A stretch of DNA of 64,000 bases from an uncultured Flavobacteriales bacterium (GCA_905181585.1 CAJIYG010000004.1:1-64000); one strand, 5' to 3'; numbered from the stretch's first letter, positions 22,766 through 35,535 are shown. Notes: generated by a model from the letters alone, not told the origin. Translations and numbers: made by a program.

Positions 22766-23722
22766 ATGATTTATTTAGATTTTGAGAAGCCAATTGAGGA
22801 GTTAGCTGATAAGTTAACTAAAGCTAAAGAATTAGCTGATATAGATAATTTAGATACAACTAAAATTATTTCTGATATTGAAGAGAAAATTTTAAAAACT
22901 AAAAAAAATATATACAATAATTTAAGTCCTTGGCAAAAAGTACAAGTATCAAGACATCCACAAAGACCATATTCATTAGATTATATTAATGCAATTACAG
23001 ATGGAGATTTTATTGAGCTACACGGTGACAGAGGAGTAAAGGACGATAAAGCTATGATTGGTGGATGGGGAACTATAGGCAAACAAACTGTAATGTTTAT
23101 CGGTCAGCAGAAAGGAAGAGACACAAAGGAAAGACAATTTAGAAATTTTGGAATGGCAAACCCTGAAGGCTACAGAAAAGCCCTTAGACTAATGAAGTTA
23201 GCCGAGAAGTTTAAGAAGCCAGTTATAACTCTTATTGATACTCCAGGTGCTTTTCCAGGTCTTGAAGCTGAGGAAAGAGGGCAAGGAGAAGCTATAGCTA
23301 GAAACATATTAGAAATGTCAAGACTTAAGACTCCAATAATATGCGTTATAATTGGCGAAGGAGCATCTGGTGGAGCTTTGGGAATTGGTGTAGGAGATCA
23401 TATTGTAATGCTTAACAACTCTTGGTATTCAGTAATTTCTCCAGAAAACTGTTCTACTATTTTATGGAGAAGCTGGGACTATAAAGAAACAGCAGCTGAC
23501 TCATTAAAACTTACTGCAAAAGAAATGAAAGCTTTAGGTTTAGTAGATAAAATAATTGAAGAACCAATAGGTGGAGCTCATACAAATAAAGATGAAATAT
23601 TTAAAAAAGTAAAAAAAGAAATTAATCTTAGTATTAAAAACTTATCTGAAATTTCTAGCAGTAATCTTGTAAATAAAAGAATGGATAAATTTGCTAATAT
23701 GGGAGTAGTAAAAGAAAAATAA
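22766..23722 (+). CDS. accA: acetyl-CoA carboxylase carboxyltransferase subunit alpha
   Basis: Alpha subunit of the carboxyltransferase that, with AccD, moves CO2 from carboxybiotin to acetyl-CoA to make malonyl-CoA. The 318 residues contain [29 protein letters not shown], the crotonase-fold core ([23 protein letters not shown]), [19 protein letters not shown] and [12 protein letters not shown] near 200-211. Length is normal. One base separates it from dnaB, so the two are probably co-transcribed. Confidence 0.97.
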   Translation: MIYLDFEKPIEELADKLTKAKELADIDNLDTTKIISDIEEKILKTKKNIYNNLSPWQKVQVSRHPQRPYSLDYINAITDGDFIELHGDRGVKDDKAMIGGWGTIGKQTVMFIGQQKGRDTKERQFRNFGMANPEGYRKALRLMKLAEKFKKPVITLIDTPGAFPGLEAEERGQGEAIARNILEMSRLKTPIICVIIGEGASGGALGIGVGDHIVMLNNSWYSVISPENCSTILWRSWDYKETAADSLKLTAKEMKALGLVDKIIEEPIGGAHTNKDEIFKKVKKEINLSIKNLSEISSSNLVNKRMDKFANMGVVKEK

Positions 23723-23723
23723 T

Positions 23724-25208
23724 ATGGCAATTAAAGTAGGAAAAAGAACAATAAAAGCAACATCGACACAAAAAATTGATGGAAAATTACAACCACAAGC
23801 GATTGAATTAGAAGAAGTTGTTCTTGGTGCACTTATGATAGATAATGAATCACTGTCAGATACTATTGATAGCCTTCAATCTGAATATTTTTACAAACCA
23901 GATCATCAAAAAATATTTGAAGCTATTGTTAATTTATTTAACAATAGTAAACCTGTTGACATTCTAACAGTTTCTGAAGAGCTTAAAAGATTAGGATTTC
24001 TAGAATCTGTAGGTGGAATGCTCTATATTAGTCAACTTACTAATAATATTTCTTCAGCTTCAAATACTGAATTTCATGCAAGAATAATAGCTGAAAAATT
24101 TATTAAAAGATCACTAATCAGTATTTCAAATAATATTATTGGAGATGCTTTTAATGATACTATTGATATTTTTGATTTACTTAACACAGCCGAAGAAAAA
24201 TTATTTACTGTTACAGAGGGGACATTAAGAAAAAGTTATGATAAAATGAGTAGCTTAATTAAAGGAGCTCTTGATAATATTGAAATACTAAGACAAAAAG
24301 AAGATGGGCTAAGCGGTGTTCCTTCTGGTTTTACTAAACTTGATAGAGTTACATCTGGATGGCAAAAATCGGACCTTATTATTGTTGCAGCAAGACCAGG
24401 AATGGGTAAAACTGCATTTGCATTAACTATGGCAAGGAATATTGCCATAAACCATCAAACTCCAATAGGTTTCTTTTCATTAGAAATGTCTTCTGAGCAA
24501 TTAGTAGGAAGATTAATTGCTAGCGAAGCTCAACTTCCAGCTCAAAAACTTAGAAAAGGTGATCTTAAAGATTTTGAGATGGTTCAATTACATGAAAAAA
24601 TTAAAGAATTAACTGATGCTCAAATTTATATAGATGACACTCCTGCCCTTACTATATTTGAATTACGTGCAAAAGCAAGAAGATTAGTGAAAAATCATAA
24701 TGTCAAAGTTATTATTGTTGATTACTTACAGTTAATGAGTGCAGGAGGAAATTCAGGAAATAGAGAGCAGGAAATCTCAACAATATCAAGATCACTTAAA
24801 GGTATTGCAAAAGAGTTAAAAATACCTGTAATTGCATTATCACAGGTGAACAGAGGAGTAGAAAGTAGAACAGGAACTGGAAGTAAGCGTCCTATGCTTT
24901 CTGATTTAAGAGAATCTGGAGCTATTGAGCAAGATGCAGATATAGTTACTTTCATATATAGACCTGAATACTATAAAATATATGAATGGGACAATGGTGA
25001 TGACTCTAGAGGTCAAGGAGAAATTATTATTGCAAAGCATAGAAATGGTGCCTTAGAAAATGTTAGACTTAAATTTACTGCTGAATTTGCAAAATTTTCA
25101 GATCTTGATTACTACGATAATTTAGAAAGTAATATTACAGATGAATCTATGATTTCTACAGCATCATCAAGTATGAATGAAGAAAATTCTGATAATGCTC
25201 CATTTTAA
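23724..25208 (+). CDS. dnaB: replicative DNA helicase DnaB
   Basis: Hexameric 5'-3' helicase of the replication fork, 494 residues. The N-terminal DnaB domain (28-130, LEEVVLGALMID) is followed by the RecA-like C-terminal domain with Walker A ARPGMGKT near 223, FFSLEMSSEQL, IIVDYLQLMSAG (Walker B), SQVNRGVESR and LRESGAIEQDADIV. There is no intein. It follows accA by one base, and its 3' end overlaps the next gene. Confidence 0.97.
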   Translation: MAIKVGKRTIKATSTQKIDGKLQPQAIELEEVVLGALMIDNESLSDTIDSLQSEYFYKPDHQKIFEAIVNLFNNSKPVDILTVSEELKRLGFLESVGGMLYISQLTNNISSASNTEFHARIIAEKFIKRSLISISNNIIGDAFNDTIDIFDLLNTAEEKLFTVTEGTLRKSYDKMSSLIKGALDNIEILRQKEDGLSGVPSGFTKLDRVTSGWQKSDLIIVAARPGMGKTAFALTMARNIAINHQTPIGFFSLEMSSEQLVGRLIASEAQLPAQKLRKGDLKDFEMVQLHEKIKELTDAQIYIDDTPALTIFELRAKARRLVKNHNVKVIIVDYLQLMSAGGNSGNREQEISTISRSLKGIAKELKIPVIALSQVNRGVESRTGTGSKRPMLSDLRESGAIEQDADIVTFIYRPEYYKIYEWDNGDDSRGQGEIIIAKHRNGALENVRLKFTAEFAKFSDLDYYDNLESNITDESMISTASSSMNEENSDNAPF

Positions 25209-26469
25209 TCTTAGATTTAATCTTTTAGTAACTTTTCTAATTCTATTTTCATTTAAAACTGCATTTGGAGCCTATATTTTAATCCCAATGGATGATACTC
25301 AAACAAATCATCTTAAAGCATATGGAGTTGCATTTCTTGCAATTGAAAAAGAAATAAATGTTAATTGGTTATTAAATTATAGAGGGGGAAGTTTTTTAAT
25401 TAAAAGCAATGATAAAATTAAGGAGGAATGTACAATAAGAAATATTTCATTTTCTCTAATAGCTGACCTTCAATCAACTTCAATATTACAATCTATTAGT
25501 GCAAATGATGTAAATCAAGAAGTCATTAAACTTGAAAAAACTCCTAGAATAGCTATTTATTCGCCAAAGAACAAACAACCATGGGATGATGCTGTAACGC
25601 TTGCACTAACATATGCTGAGATACCGTATGATATAATTTATGATGAGGAAGTTCTAAATAATTTACTTCCGCTTTATGACTGGCTGCACCTGCATCATGA
25701 AGATTTTACTGGTCAATATGGAAAATTCTATGCTGCATTTCAAAATACTCCCTGGTACAAAGATCAGAAAAGATTGTATGAAAAAAATGCTAGAGAGTTA
25801 GGTTTTAATAAAGTTTCTGAACTTAAATTAGAGGTTGCAAAAAAAATTAAGGAATTTGTATTTTCTGGAGGATTCTTATTTGCAATGTGCTCCGCAACAG
25901 ACTCATATGACATAGCTCTGGCTTCGGAGGGAGTTGATATATGTCAGCATATGTTTGATGGTGATGCAATGGATAGTGATATTGATAAAAATTTAGATTT
26001 TGAAAAGACTCTAGCATTTAAAAACTTTAATTTAGTAAAAGATCCTAATAAATATGAATTCTCCTCTATTGACGCAACACAATCAAGAAGGGTAAAAGCT
26101 AAAATAGATTTCTTTACATTATTTGATTTTTCTGCTAAATGGGATCCTATCCCAACAATGTTATGTCAAAATCATATGCAAGTTATTAAAGGTTTTATGG
26201 GACAAACTACAGCTTTTAAAAAACAGTATTTAAAATCTAATGTAATTGTTATGGGAGAAACTAATCTCTCAAATGAAGCAAGGTATATTCATGGAAAATT
26301 GGGTAATGGAACTTGGACATTTTATGGTGGACATGATCCAGAAGATTACCAGCACAAAGTAGGAGATCCCAAAACAGATTTATCTCTTCATCCAAACTCT
26401 CCTGGATATCGATTAATCTTAAATAATATTCTTTTTCCTGCGGCAAAAAAGAAAAAATTAAAAACATAA
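25177..26469 (+). CDS. secreted asparagine-synthetase-B-like protein of unknown function
   Basis: A 430-residue protein with a signal peptide (LLVTFLILFSFKTAFG) and then AYILIPMDDTQTNHLKAYGVAF, the start I recall for a Bacteroidota family often labelled asparagine synthetase B. No N-terminal Cys glutaminase site and no ATP pyrophosphatase loop are visible, so that label is probably wrong. Conserved-looking motifs are NYRGGSFL, HHEDFTGQYGKF, GGFLFAMCSATDSYDIAL and FYGGHDPEDYQH, the last reminiscent of proteins annotated near dnaB. The ATG at 25177 overlaps dnaB by 32 bases. ATG 25195 is an alternative that keeps the signal peptide. Confidence 0.65.
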   Translation: MKKILIMLHFNLRFNLLVTFLILFSFKTAFGAYILIPMDDTQTNHLKAYGVAFLAIEKEINVNWLLNYRGGSFLIKSNDKIKEECTIRNISFSLIADLQSTSILQSISANDVNQEVIKLEKTPRIAIYSPKNKQPWDDAVTLALTYAEIPYDIIYDEEVLNNLLPLYDWLHLHHEDFTGQYGKFYAAFQNTPWYKDQKRLYEKNARELGFNKVSELKLEVAKKIKEFVFSGGFLFAMCSATDSYDIALASEGVDICQHMFDGDAMDSDIDKNLDFEKTLAFKNFNLVKDPNKYEFSSIDATQSRRVKAKIDFFTLFDFSAKWDPIPTMLCQNHMQVIKGFMGQTTAFKKQYLKSNVIVMGETNLSNEARYIHGKLGNGTWTFYGGHDPEDYQHKVGDPKTDLSLHPNSPGYRLILNNILFPAAKKKKLKT

Positions 26470-26491
26470 TCTAAGGTGAGAAAATTATTTC

Positions 26492-28122
26492 CTACAAAAT
26501 TATAATTGACTCCTCTTTATACCAGCTAGCATAACTTTCTTTATATAATTTCTCAAGTGAATTTCTTTTGATCTTCATTGAAGGTGTAAGTAAATTATTT
26601 TCAACGCTCCAGACTTCAGTTACAACAACAATATTATGTATTAACTCATGTTTTTCTAAAAGGCTATTTACACTTATCCTAGTTTTTTCTAAGCTAGTTC
26701 TAATATTTAAGTTATCTCTTCCAATGGCTGTTAAAACAACAAGAGCAATTGGCTGGGGCATTCCCGATCCAACTATACAAACCTGCTCAATATTAAGATC
26801 TTCAGAAATTTTCATCTCAATTGGTGAAGGGGCAATATATTTTCCTTTTGAAGTCTTAAACAAATCTTTTACTCTACCTGTGATTTTTAAAAATCCATCT
26901 CTATTTACCTCACCTTCATCTCCAGTATGTAGCCATCCATTACGAATTATTTCATTTGTCTTTTCTTGATCCTTATAATAACCTAACATTAAGGCTTCAT
27001 GCTTTATTAAAATTTCATTTACAGGACTTAATTTCACTTCACAAAAAGGAAGTGCTTGACCAACATATCCAATCTTAATATTATCTTTTAAAGTTACATG
27101 AGAATAGCATGTATTTTCAGTCATGGCATATGCTTCCTGTAAAAAAATACCAAGCGTTGCAAACCAATTAAAAGTTGCAACAGGAGTTGGAGCAGCACCT
27201 GTAAATACATTTTTGGCATTTGACAAACCAAGACCCTTTTTAATTTTATTCTTTATTAAATTTGAAATTAAAGGAATCTTTAACAAAATATCTAATTTTT
27301 TCTGAGGTAACTTGCTAAGTATTCCTTGCTGAAATTTAGTCCATATTCTTGGAACCCCAAGAAATACTGTTGGGCTTGCAAATGCTAAATTTTCACTAAA
27401 AGTTTCTAAATTTTCAGCAAAAAATACTCTTCCACCAACATAAAGGCTACACATTTGAACTAATAGTCTTTCAGCAATATGGCTTAAAGGAAGATACGAA
27501 AAGAAAATTTCATTTTTAGATATTTCTAAACTTTGACTCGCATTAACAGTTGCAAAACTAAAATTATGAAAACTGTGCATAACACCCTTGGGTGCTCCAG
27601 TTGTTCCTGAGGTATAAATTATAGATGCTAAATCACTAATTTCTGGAACTATATTTTCTTTTATTGGCATCACATCTAAGATAACATCATCCCAAATTAG
27701 ATAATCTTCAGAATAAAAAGGAAATGTTACAGCTTTAATTCCGCTAGGGATACCTTGCTTAACAAGATTAAAATTATCTAATTTACCAATAAAAATAAAC
27801 TTTGACTCACTATGAACTAAAATCTGATTAAGCGATTCTTCGGTAAGGTTTGGGTATAAAGGAACAGAAATATTACCTGAGAGCATAATAGCTAAATCAC
27901 TCATAATCCAATGTGCACAATTTTTAGAAAGAATTGCAATCTTAGAATTTTTCTCAAAATTTAATGAAGAAATATATGCTGCCATTTTCCTAACTTGGAA
28001 ACCAAATTCGGCCCAAGTCCAATTATGCCAAACTCCGTCAATAGGTTGACTTAAAAATATTTCATTCGGTTTTTCTTTTTCCCACTTTATAAAAAAACTC
28101 TAATGGAGATATAATATTGCAT
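26492..28122 (-). CDS. AMP-dependent acyl-CoA synthetase (long-chain fatty acid type), 5' end frame-disrupted
   Basis: An adenylate-forming ligase that activates a carboxylic acid, probably a fatty acid, to its CoA thioester. Core motifs are IIYTSGTTGAPKGV (P-loop), YLPLSHIAER, GAAPTPVATFNWF, EAYAMTENT, GWLHTGDEGEVN and KDLFKTSKGKYIAPSPIE. An uninterrupted frame starts at an internal ATG (27985), but homologous coding clearly continues upstream (IFLSQPIDGVWHNWTWAEF). An extra base near 28085 hides PLEFFYKWEKEKPNE, whose probable start lies close to the ATG at 28122. The exact start is uncertain. It is divergent from marR, which may regulate it. Confidence 0.85.
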
Positions 28123-28257
28123 AATTATATTTTTTGGTGTTAAATATAAGAAAATATAAATTCTATAAAATCACAAAAAAATAAATAAGATATATAAAGA
28201 TGAACTATAACAATTTGAGAATTTTTTTAGTAACTAAAACACGAACTTTAGAATTGT

Positions 28258-28265
28258 TATATTTG
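28258..28265 (+). promoter_or_regulatory. Bacteroidota-type -7 element (TATATTTG) for marR
   Basis: Exact TAnnTTTG match, 18 bases before the ATG at 28284. The same octamer lies before the gene at 3816. Bases 28123-28257 hold AT-rich sequence with no gene. Confidence 0.48.
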
Positions 28266-28283
28266 TTAACATTAAATTAAAAA

Positions 28284-28712
28284 ATGGAGCCTGAAGAAAC
28301 AGTAGACTATAATATTCGAAAAACATGGTATAATATAACTAAGATGTATAATAAAAAAGCATCAGATTATATGGTTAGTATGTCATTAGGAAAAATAATT
28401 TTAAATATTGATATGTTTGAAGGAACTCCATCAACTCAACTAGGCCCAAATATGGGCATGGAATCAACATCATTAGCAAGATCATTAAATAAATTAGAAG
28501 ATATTGGTATTATAATTAGAAAAACTGACCCAAATGATAAAAGAAAATCTATCATTCATTTAACTAAAATTGGGCTTGAGTGGAGAGAAATAGCTAAGAC
28601 AGAAGTTTTGAAGTTTAATAATAAAGTATTTTCGGAATGTAATAAAGAAGAAATAAAAACATTTTTTAATGTCTTGAAAAAAATTAACAAAGTAGTTAAT
28701 GATGAAAAATAA
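28284..28712 (+). CDS. MarR family winged-helix transcriptional regulator
   Basis: 142 residues. The winged helix-turn-helix is seen in STQLGPNMGMESTSLARSLNKLEDIGI followed by the wing IIRKTDPNDKRKSIIHLTKIG, with dimerisation helices at both ends. Such regulators bind small phenolic or acyl ligands. Being divergent from an acyl-CoA ligase suggests control of fatty-acid use, but that is inference. Two bases separate it from the helicase gene. Confidence 0.9.
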   Translation: MEPEETVDYNIRKTWYNITKMYNKKASDYMVSMSLGKIILNIDMFEGTPSTQLGPNMGMESTSLARSLNKLEDIGIIIRKTDPNDKRKSIIHLTKIGLEWREIAKTEVLKFNNKVFSECNKEEIKTFFNVLKKINKVVNDEK

Positions 28713-28714
28713 AC

Positions 28715-29920
28715 ATGAAATTTAATAATATAGGACTTAGTAGTCAACTTCAAGAAGGGCTGGAAATGATGGGATTTGAAAAAGCAACTCCTGTTCAAGA
28801 ACAAGCCATACCAATAATTTTAGAAGGAAAAGATCTAATAGCTTGTGCTCAAACAGGAACAGGAAAAACTGCAGCCTTTGTTCTACCAATTCTAAGTATC
28901 CTTTCAAATAAAAAACAATCTAATAAAGTAAAAGCTCTAATTATTGCTCCTACAAGAGAACTTGCAAAACAAATTGATATGCAAATCGAAGGCTTTTCTT
29001 ATTATACTAATTCATCATCCTACCCAATATATGGAGGAGGAACAGGTCCTGAATTTGAAAATCAAAAGCAAGCACTTGTTAAAGGAACAGATATTATTAT
29101 TTGTACTCCAGGAAGATTAATGGCTCATTTAAAATTTAATTATTTTGATACTAGTGAAATAGAGTATTTAATATTAGATGAAGCTGATAGAATGCTAGAT
29201 ATGGGTTTTTATGATGATATTGTTTCTATTTCAAAAAAAATACCAAAAAAGAGGCAAACACTTCTCTTCTCTGCTACAATGCCTTCTAAAATTAGAAAGC
29301 TCGCTGAAAATATTTTAATTAATCCTTCAAGTATAAGTTTAGCAATTTCAAAACCAGCTGCAGGAATAAAACAAAGTGCATATTTAATAAATGATGATCA
29401 GAAAATAAGATTAATAAGAGATATTCTTAAGAAAAAAGAAAGAGAAAAACCTCTAAGTCATGTGCTTATTTTTGCTTCTAGTATTAAAAGTGTTAAAGAG
29501 ATTAAAAGAACTTTAAATAAGTCAGGCTTAAGATCTAGTGATATGCATTCAGAACTAAATCAAGAACAAAGAGAAGACACAATAAGAGATTTTAAAAATA
29601 AAAAAATAAAAATTCTTGTAGCAACTGATATTCTTTCTAGAGGTATTGACATTAAGGGAATTGAATTAGTAATGAATTATGAAGTTCCTCATGATGCAGA
29701 AGATTATGTACATAGAATTGGAAGAACTGCTCGAGCAGACAGAACAGGTGAAGCAATAACTTTTATAAATCAAAAACAGGTCAAAAATTTCATGGATATA
29801 GAAAAACTTATAGAAAGATCAGTATTGAAAAATGATTTACCTGAAAATTATGAAAAAGGCCCGAAATTTGAAATTTTCAAAAAAAATAGTAAAAAGAAAA
29901 ATTGGAAAAAAAGAAAATAA
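28715..29920 (+). CDS. DEAD-box ATP-dependent RNA helicase (RhlE-like)
   Basis: 401 residues with the complete DEAD-box set: Q motif (GFEKATPVQEQAIP), I ACAQTGTGKT, Ia PTRELAKQ, GG, Ib TPGRL, II LDEADRML (the DEAD box), III FSATMP, IV LIFASS, V ATDILSRGID and VI HRIGRTARAD. A short Lys-rich tail (KKNSKKKNWKKRK) probably binds RNA. Role in ribosome assembly or cold-shock RNA remodelling is known for the family, and the exact RhlE assignment is uncertain. It converges with the UbiD gene, two bases apart. Confidence 0.93.
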   Translation: MKFNNIGLSSQLQEGLEMMGFEKATPVQEQAIPIILEGKDLIACAQTGTGKTAAFVLPILSILSNKKQSNKVKALIIAPTRELAKQIDMQIEGFSYYTNSSSYPIYGGGTGPEFENQKQALVKGTDIIICTPGRLMAHLKFNYFDTSEIEYLILDEADRMLDMGFYDDIVSISKKIPKKRQTLLFSATMPSKIRKLAENILINPSSISLAISKPAAGIKQSAYLINDDQKIRLIRDILKKKEREKPLSHVLIFASSIKSVKEIKRTLNKSGLRSSDMHSELNQEQREDTIRDFKNKKIKILVATDILSRGIDIKGIELVMNYEVPHDAEDYVHRIGRTARADRTGEAITFINQKQVKNFMDIEKLIERSVLKNDLPENYEKGPKFEIFKKNSKKKNWKKRK

Positions 29921-29922
29921 AT

Positions 29923-31644
29923 CTATCTAATTAAAACTGGCGCATGATGTTCCTTTATTCTTGCATCAATAATAGGAACTGAACAAGAAAAATGCTTATT
30001 TATAGTTTTTGAATTTAGTCCATAAATGTCATGTGAAGGATTAGACCTTGTAAAACATATCCACAACCAATTACTAAAATCTTCAGAAACAAATTTTGCA
30101 TCATCAACTAAAGTAATTAGTGCAATTCCATCTAAACTGACACTTTCTAAGTAAGTAATTAAAGATTTTATATCTCCAGTACCATCAATGGCAAGGATTC
30201 CTTCAGTAACAATAAAACTATTTGAAAAATATTTTGGTAATGAAAGAGATGGATTTTCTTTTTTTAAATTTCTCTTTAATTTTCCTGCAGCAGCAATAAT
30301 AACTTTAGATCCTTCATTGAGAGTTTTACTACTGTAATCAAGAGTGTCAATGGAAGTCATAGTTTGAAAATGTAAATCTCTTGACCAATCAACACGCTCT
30401 AATAAATATTTAAAAAAAGCTTTTTTATTATTAATGTCAGGGGCATTATCATCATCAACTATAAGTAAATACTTAGCTAACGATAATTGTCCAGTTCCTA
30501 GAATATGATTTGCAATTGTTAAAAGCTCTTGAGGAACTTTTGTTGGATTATATGGAGTATATCGCTCTGAGCCAATAGCTAAAAGAAGCGGATGAACACC
30601 TGAATCATCAACCGCATTAACTGCTTTTAGACCAGGAATTTCATTTTCAACTGCACTTCCTGTCATTGCATGTATTAATTTACCAAATTGAGAATCCTCT
30701 TGAGGTGGTCTTCCTACGACAGTAAATGGCCAAATTGCATTTTTTTTAGCTAATACTTTTTTTACTTTAAGATAAGGGAAATCGTGTTTTAAGCTATAAT
30801 ACCCTAAATGGTCTCCAAATGGGCCCTCTGGCTTAAGATCATTAGATATTTCTCCACAGATTACAAAATCAGCATCTGCTGATATAGTATATCCGTCAAC
30901 TACAGAATATCTAAATCTTTTTGCTCCTAATATTCCAGCAAAAGTAAGTTCAGACATATTATCTGGTAAAGGCATTACTGAAGAAAATGTATGAGCAGGA
31001 GGTCCACCAACAAAAATAGAAACCTTTAAAGGAACTCCTTTCTCAATTGCTCTTTTCTGATGAATTCCAATTCCACGATGAATCTGATAATGAATCCCAA
31101 TTTCTTCATTTTTTATATAATCATTTCCGCTAATTTGAATTCTATACATTCCTAAATTAGAATTCATTATTCCAGGATTATTAACATCTTCTGAAAAAAC
31201 TTGTGGAAGAGTAATAAATGAACCCCCATCATCAGGCCAGCATTTTATTTGTGGTAAGTCTGATATAGATATTTCCTCAAAATATTTTGGTAAAGATACT
31301 TTCTTAGGAAGTGCATTTAATGCATAAAATGCGGATTGTAGAGATGATAATGGATTTTTAAAACCATTAATAGGGTCGATTTTCAAATTAATTAGTTTTT
31401 TAACCTTATTAATTGAATCTCTAAAGATAAAGTTACTTCTTTCCAAAGTTCCATAAAGATTAGAAACTGCAGGATACTTACTTCCTTTAACATTTTCAAA
31501 AAGCAATGCTTTTCCTTGCTTTCTAAATTCATCTAAATGATATGTTGCTATATCTATATTTGGATCAACTTCCTCTTTAATTCTAATTAAATGACCATTT
31601 TTTTCTAAATCCTTAATACATTCTAATAATGACGAATATCCCAT
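29923..31644 (-). CDS. UbiD family decarboxylase
   Basis: 573-residue prenylated-FMN-dependent decarboxylase. The family removes the carboxylate from prenylated aromatic acids in quinone synthesis and from other unsaturated acids. Flavin-binding motifs are seen at IQISGNDYIKNEEIGIHYQ and IHRGIGIHQKRA, the metal and substrate region at LKPEGPFGDHLGYYS (catalytic Glu) and VVGRPPQED. In menaquinone-making Bacteroidota this enzyme is usually assigned to the futalosine or another quinone route, but the substrate cannot be read from sequence. The UbiX-type prenyltransferase is not in the window. Confidence 0.87.
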   Translation of the reverse strand: MGYSSLLECIKDLEKNGHLIRIKEEVDPNIDIATYHLDEFRKQGKALLFENVKGSKYPAVSNLYGTLERSNFIFRDSINKVKKLINLKIDPINGFKNPLSSLQSAFYALNALPKKVSLPKYFEEISISDLPQIKCWPDDGGSFITLPQVFSEDVNNPGIMNSNLGMYRIQISGNDYIKNEEIGIHYQIHRGIGIHQKRAIEKGVPLKVSIFVGGPPAHTFSSVMPLPDNMSELTFAGILGAKRFRYSVVDGYTISADADFVICGEISNDLKPEGPFGDHLGYYSLKHDFPYLKVKKVLAKKNAIWPFTVVGRPPQEDSQFGKLIHAMTGSAVENEIPGLKAVNAVDDSGVHPLLLAIGSERYTPYNPTKVPQELLTIANHILGTGQLSLAKYLLIVDDDNAPDINNKKAFFKYLLERVDWSRDLHFQTMTSIDTLDYSSKTLNEGSKVIIAAAGKLKRNLKKENPSLSLPKYFSNSFIVTEGILAIDGTGDIKSLITYLESVSLDGIALITLVDDAKFVSEDFSNWLWICFTRSNPSHDIYGLNSKTINKHFSCSVPIIDARIKEHHAPVLIR

Positions 31645-31648
31645 ATAG

Positions 31649-31656
31649 CAAAATTA
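31649..31656 (-). promoter_or_regulatory. possible -7 element directly before the ubiD-like gene
   Basis: The minus strand reads TAATTTTG, an exact TAnnTTTG match, with only four bases before the start codon, so any transcript would be nearly leaderless. It lies just past the gltA terminator, which makes a new promoter here plausible. AT-rich chance match is possible. Confidence 0.35.
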
Positions 31657-31657
31657 T

Positions 31658-31686
31658 AAAAAAAGACAACCATAACAGTTGCCTTT
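31658..31686 (-). terminator. intrinsic terminator after gltA
   Basis: On the minus strand a 9-bp stem (AAAGGCAAC with GTTGTCTTT, one G-U pair) and a 7-base loop are followed by a run of T. It falls 23 bases after the gltA stop and before the next start, which suggests the decarboxylase gene is a separate unit. Confidence 0.7.
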
Positions 31687-31708
31687 CAAAACATATATTT
31701 TATAAATA

Positions 31709-33001
31709 TTATCTTTTATTGATATCAGAATATGAACGAAGGTTTTCTCCAGTGTAAACTTGTCTAGGTCTTCCAATAGGCTCAATTGTTTCTCTCATTT
31801 CTTTCCATTGAGCAATCCAGCCTGGCAATCTCCCTAAAGCAAACATAACTGTAAACATATCAGTAGGAATCCCTAAGGCTCTATAAATAATACCTGAATA
31901 AAAATCAACATTTGGATACAATCCTCTAGACTTAAAATATTCATCTTTTAATACAACTTCTTCAAGTTTTTTTGCTAGATCTAAAACAGGGTCTTTTATG
32001 CCTAATTGATCTAAAACATCATCAGCAGCTTTCTTAATTATTGTAGCTCTTGGATCAAAATTCTTATATACTCTATGTCCAAAACCCATCAGTCTAAAAG
32101 AATCATTTTTATCTTTAGCTCTGGAAATATATTTTTCTACATCACCTCCACTATCTTTCATTTCTTCAAGCATTTCAATAACAGCTTGGTTGGCTCCTCC
32201 GTGCAAAGGACCCCATAATGCAGCTATTCCAGCTGAAATAGAAGCATATAAACTTGCATGAGAAGAACCAACAATTCTAACTGTAGCAGCAGAACAATTT
32301 TGTTCGTGATCTGCATGAAGAATAAGTAACTTATCTAAAGCACTAGCAATTACAGGATTAATCTCTGTTTCTTGAGTAGGCAAACCAAACATCATATGTA
32401 AAAAATTGCTAGTGTAATTCAATTTATTTTTTGGATACATTACTGGCTGACGCATTCTATTCTTAAAACTCCAAGCAGCAAGAGTTGGTAGCTTAGCAAT
32501 TAATCTTATGATTGTACCATTAATTTCATCAAGAGATCTGTTAGGATCTAAAGATTTAGGATAAAATGCTGTTAAAGAAGAAACAAGTGAAGATAAGACC
32601 CCCATTGGATGTGATCTTGACGGAAAACCATCTAAAATAGCTTTTACATCTTCATGAACTAATGTGTGAGAAGTAATCTCATTGACAAAATCATCTAATT
32701 GAGTCTTAGATGGTAATTCACCATAAATAAGTAAGTACGAAACTTCTAAAAAATTAGACTTCTCTGCAAGCTCCTCAATAGAATAACCTCTATATCTTAA
32801 AACACCTTCCTCTCCATTAAGAAAAGTAATTGCACTTTTAGTAGATCCGGTATTTTTAAAACCTCTATCAATTGTTATAAGGCCAGATTCTGATCTTAGT
32901 TTACTAATATCTAACGCATGTTCATTTTCAGAACCTACTGTTACAGGAATTTCATATGTTTTTCCCTCAAAATGTAATTCTGCTTTTTTACTATTACTCA
33001 T
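31709..33001 (-). CDS. gltA: citrate synthase (type II)
   Basis: Condenses acetyl-CoA with oxaloacetate at the entry of the TCA cycle. 430 residues, the size of the hexameric NADH-sensitive type II enzymes. Motifs are LNGEEGVLRYRGYSIEELAE, LHADHEQNCSAATVR (catalytic His), GPLHGGANQAVIEML, MGFGHRVYKNFDPRA (catalytic His) and VNFYSGII-like NVDFYSGIIYRALGIP with the catalytic Asp. It follows eno by 42 bases on the same strand and ends at a terminator hairpin. Confidence 0.96.
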   Translation of the reverse strand: MSNSKKAELHFEGKTYEIPVTVGSENEHALDISKLRSESGLITIDRGFKNTGSTKSAITFLNGEEGVLRYRGYSIEELAEKSNFLEVSYLLIYGELPSKTQLDDFVNEITSHTLVHEDVKAILDGFPSRSHPMGVLSSLVSSLTAFYPKSLDPNRSLDEINGTIIRLIAKLPTLAAWSFKNRMRQPVMYPKNKLNYTSNFLHMMFGLPTQETEINPVIASALDKLLILHADHEQNCSAATVRIVGSSHASLYASISAGIAALWGPLHGGANQAVIEMLEEMKDSGGDVEKYISRAKDKNDSFRLMGFGHRVYKNFDPRATIIKKAADDVLDQLGIKDPVLDLAKKLEEVVLKDEYFKSRGLYPNVDFYSGIIYRALGIPTDMFTVMFALGRLPGWIAQWKEMRETIEPIGRPRQVYTGENLRSYSDINKR

Positions 33002-33043
33002 ACTTAATTATTATTTATGTAAATATAACACCTTAAAAAAAAA

Positions 33044-35442
<2,399 letters not shown>

Positions 35443-35457
35443 TTTACTTGATTTACT

Positions 35458-35498
35458 AAAAAAGGATAAAACTCAAATGGCTTTATCCTTTTTTTTTT
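35458..35498 (-). terminator. hairpin terminator between rplQ and carA
   Basis: A 13-bp perfect inverted repeat (AAAAAAGGATAAA at 35458-35470 with its complement at 35482-35494) and an 11-base loop, flanked by A and T runs, so it can work in both directions. It is 38 bases past the rplQ stop and closes the ribosomal block. Confidence 0.7.
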
Positions 35499-35535
35499 AA
35501 ATATGAATCATTTTTATTTTTTTTACTTAATCCTT

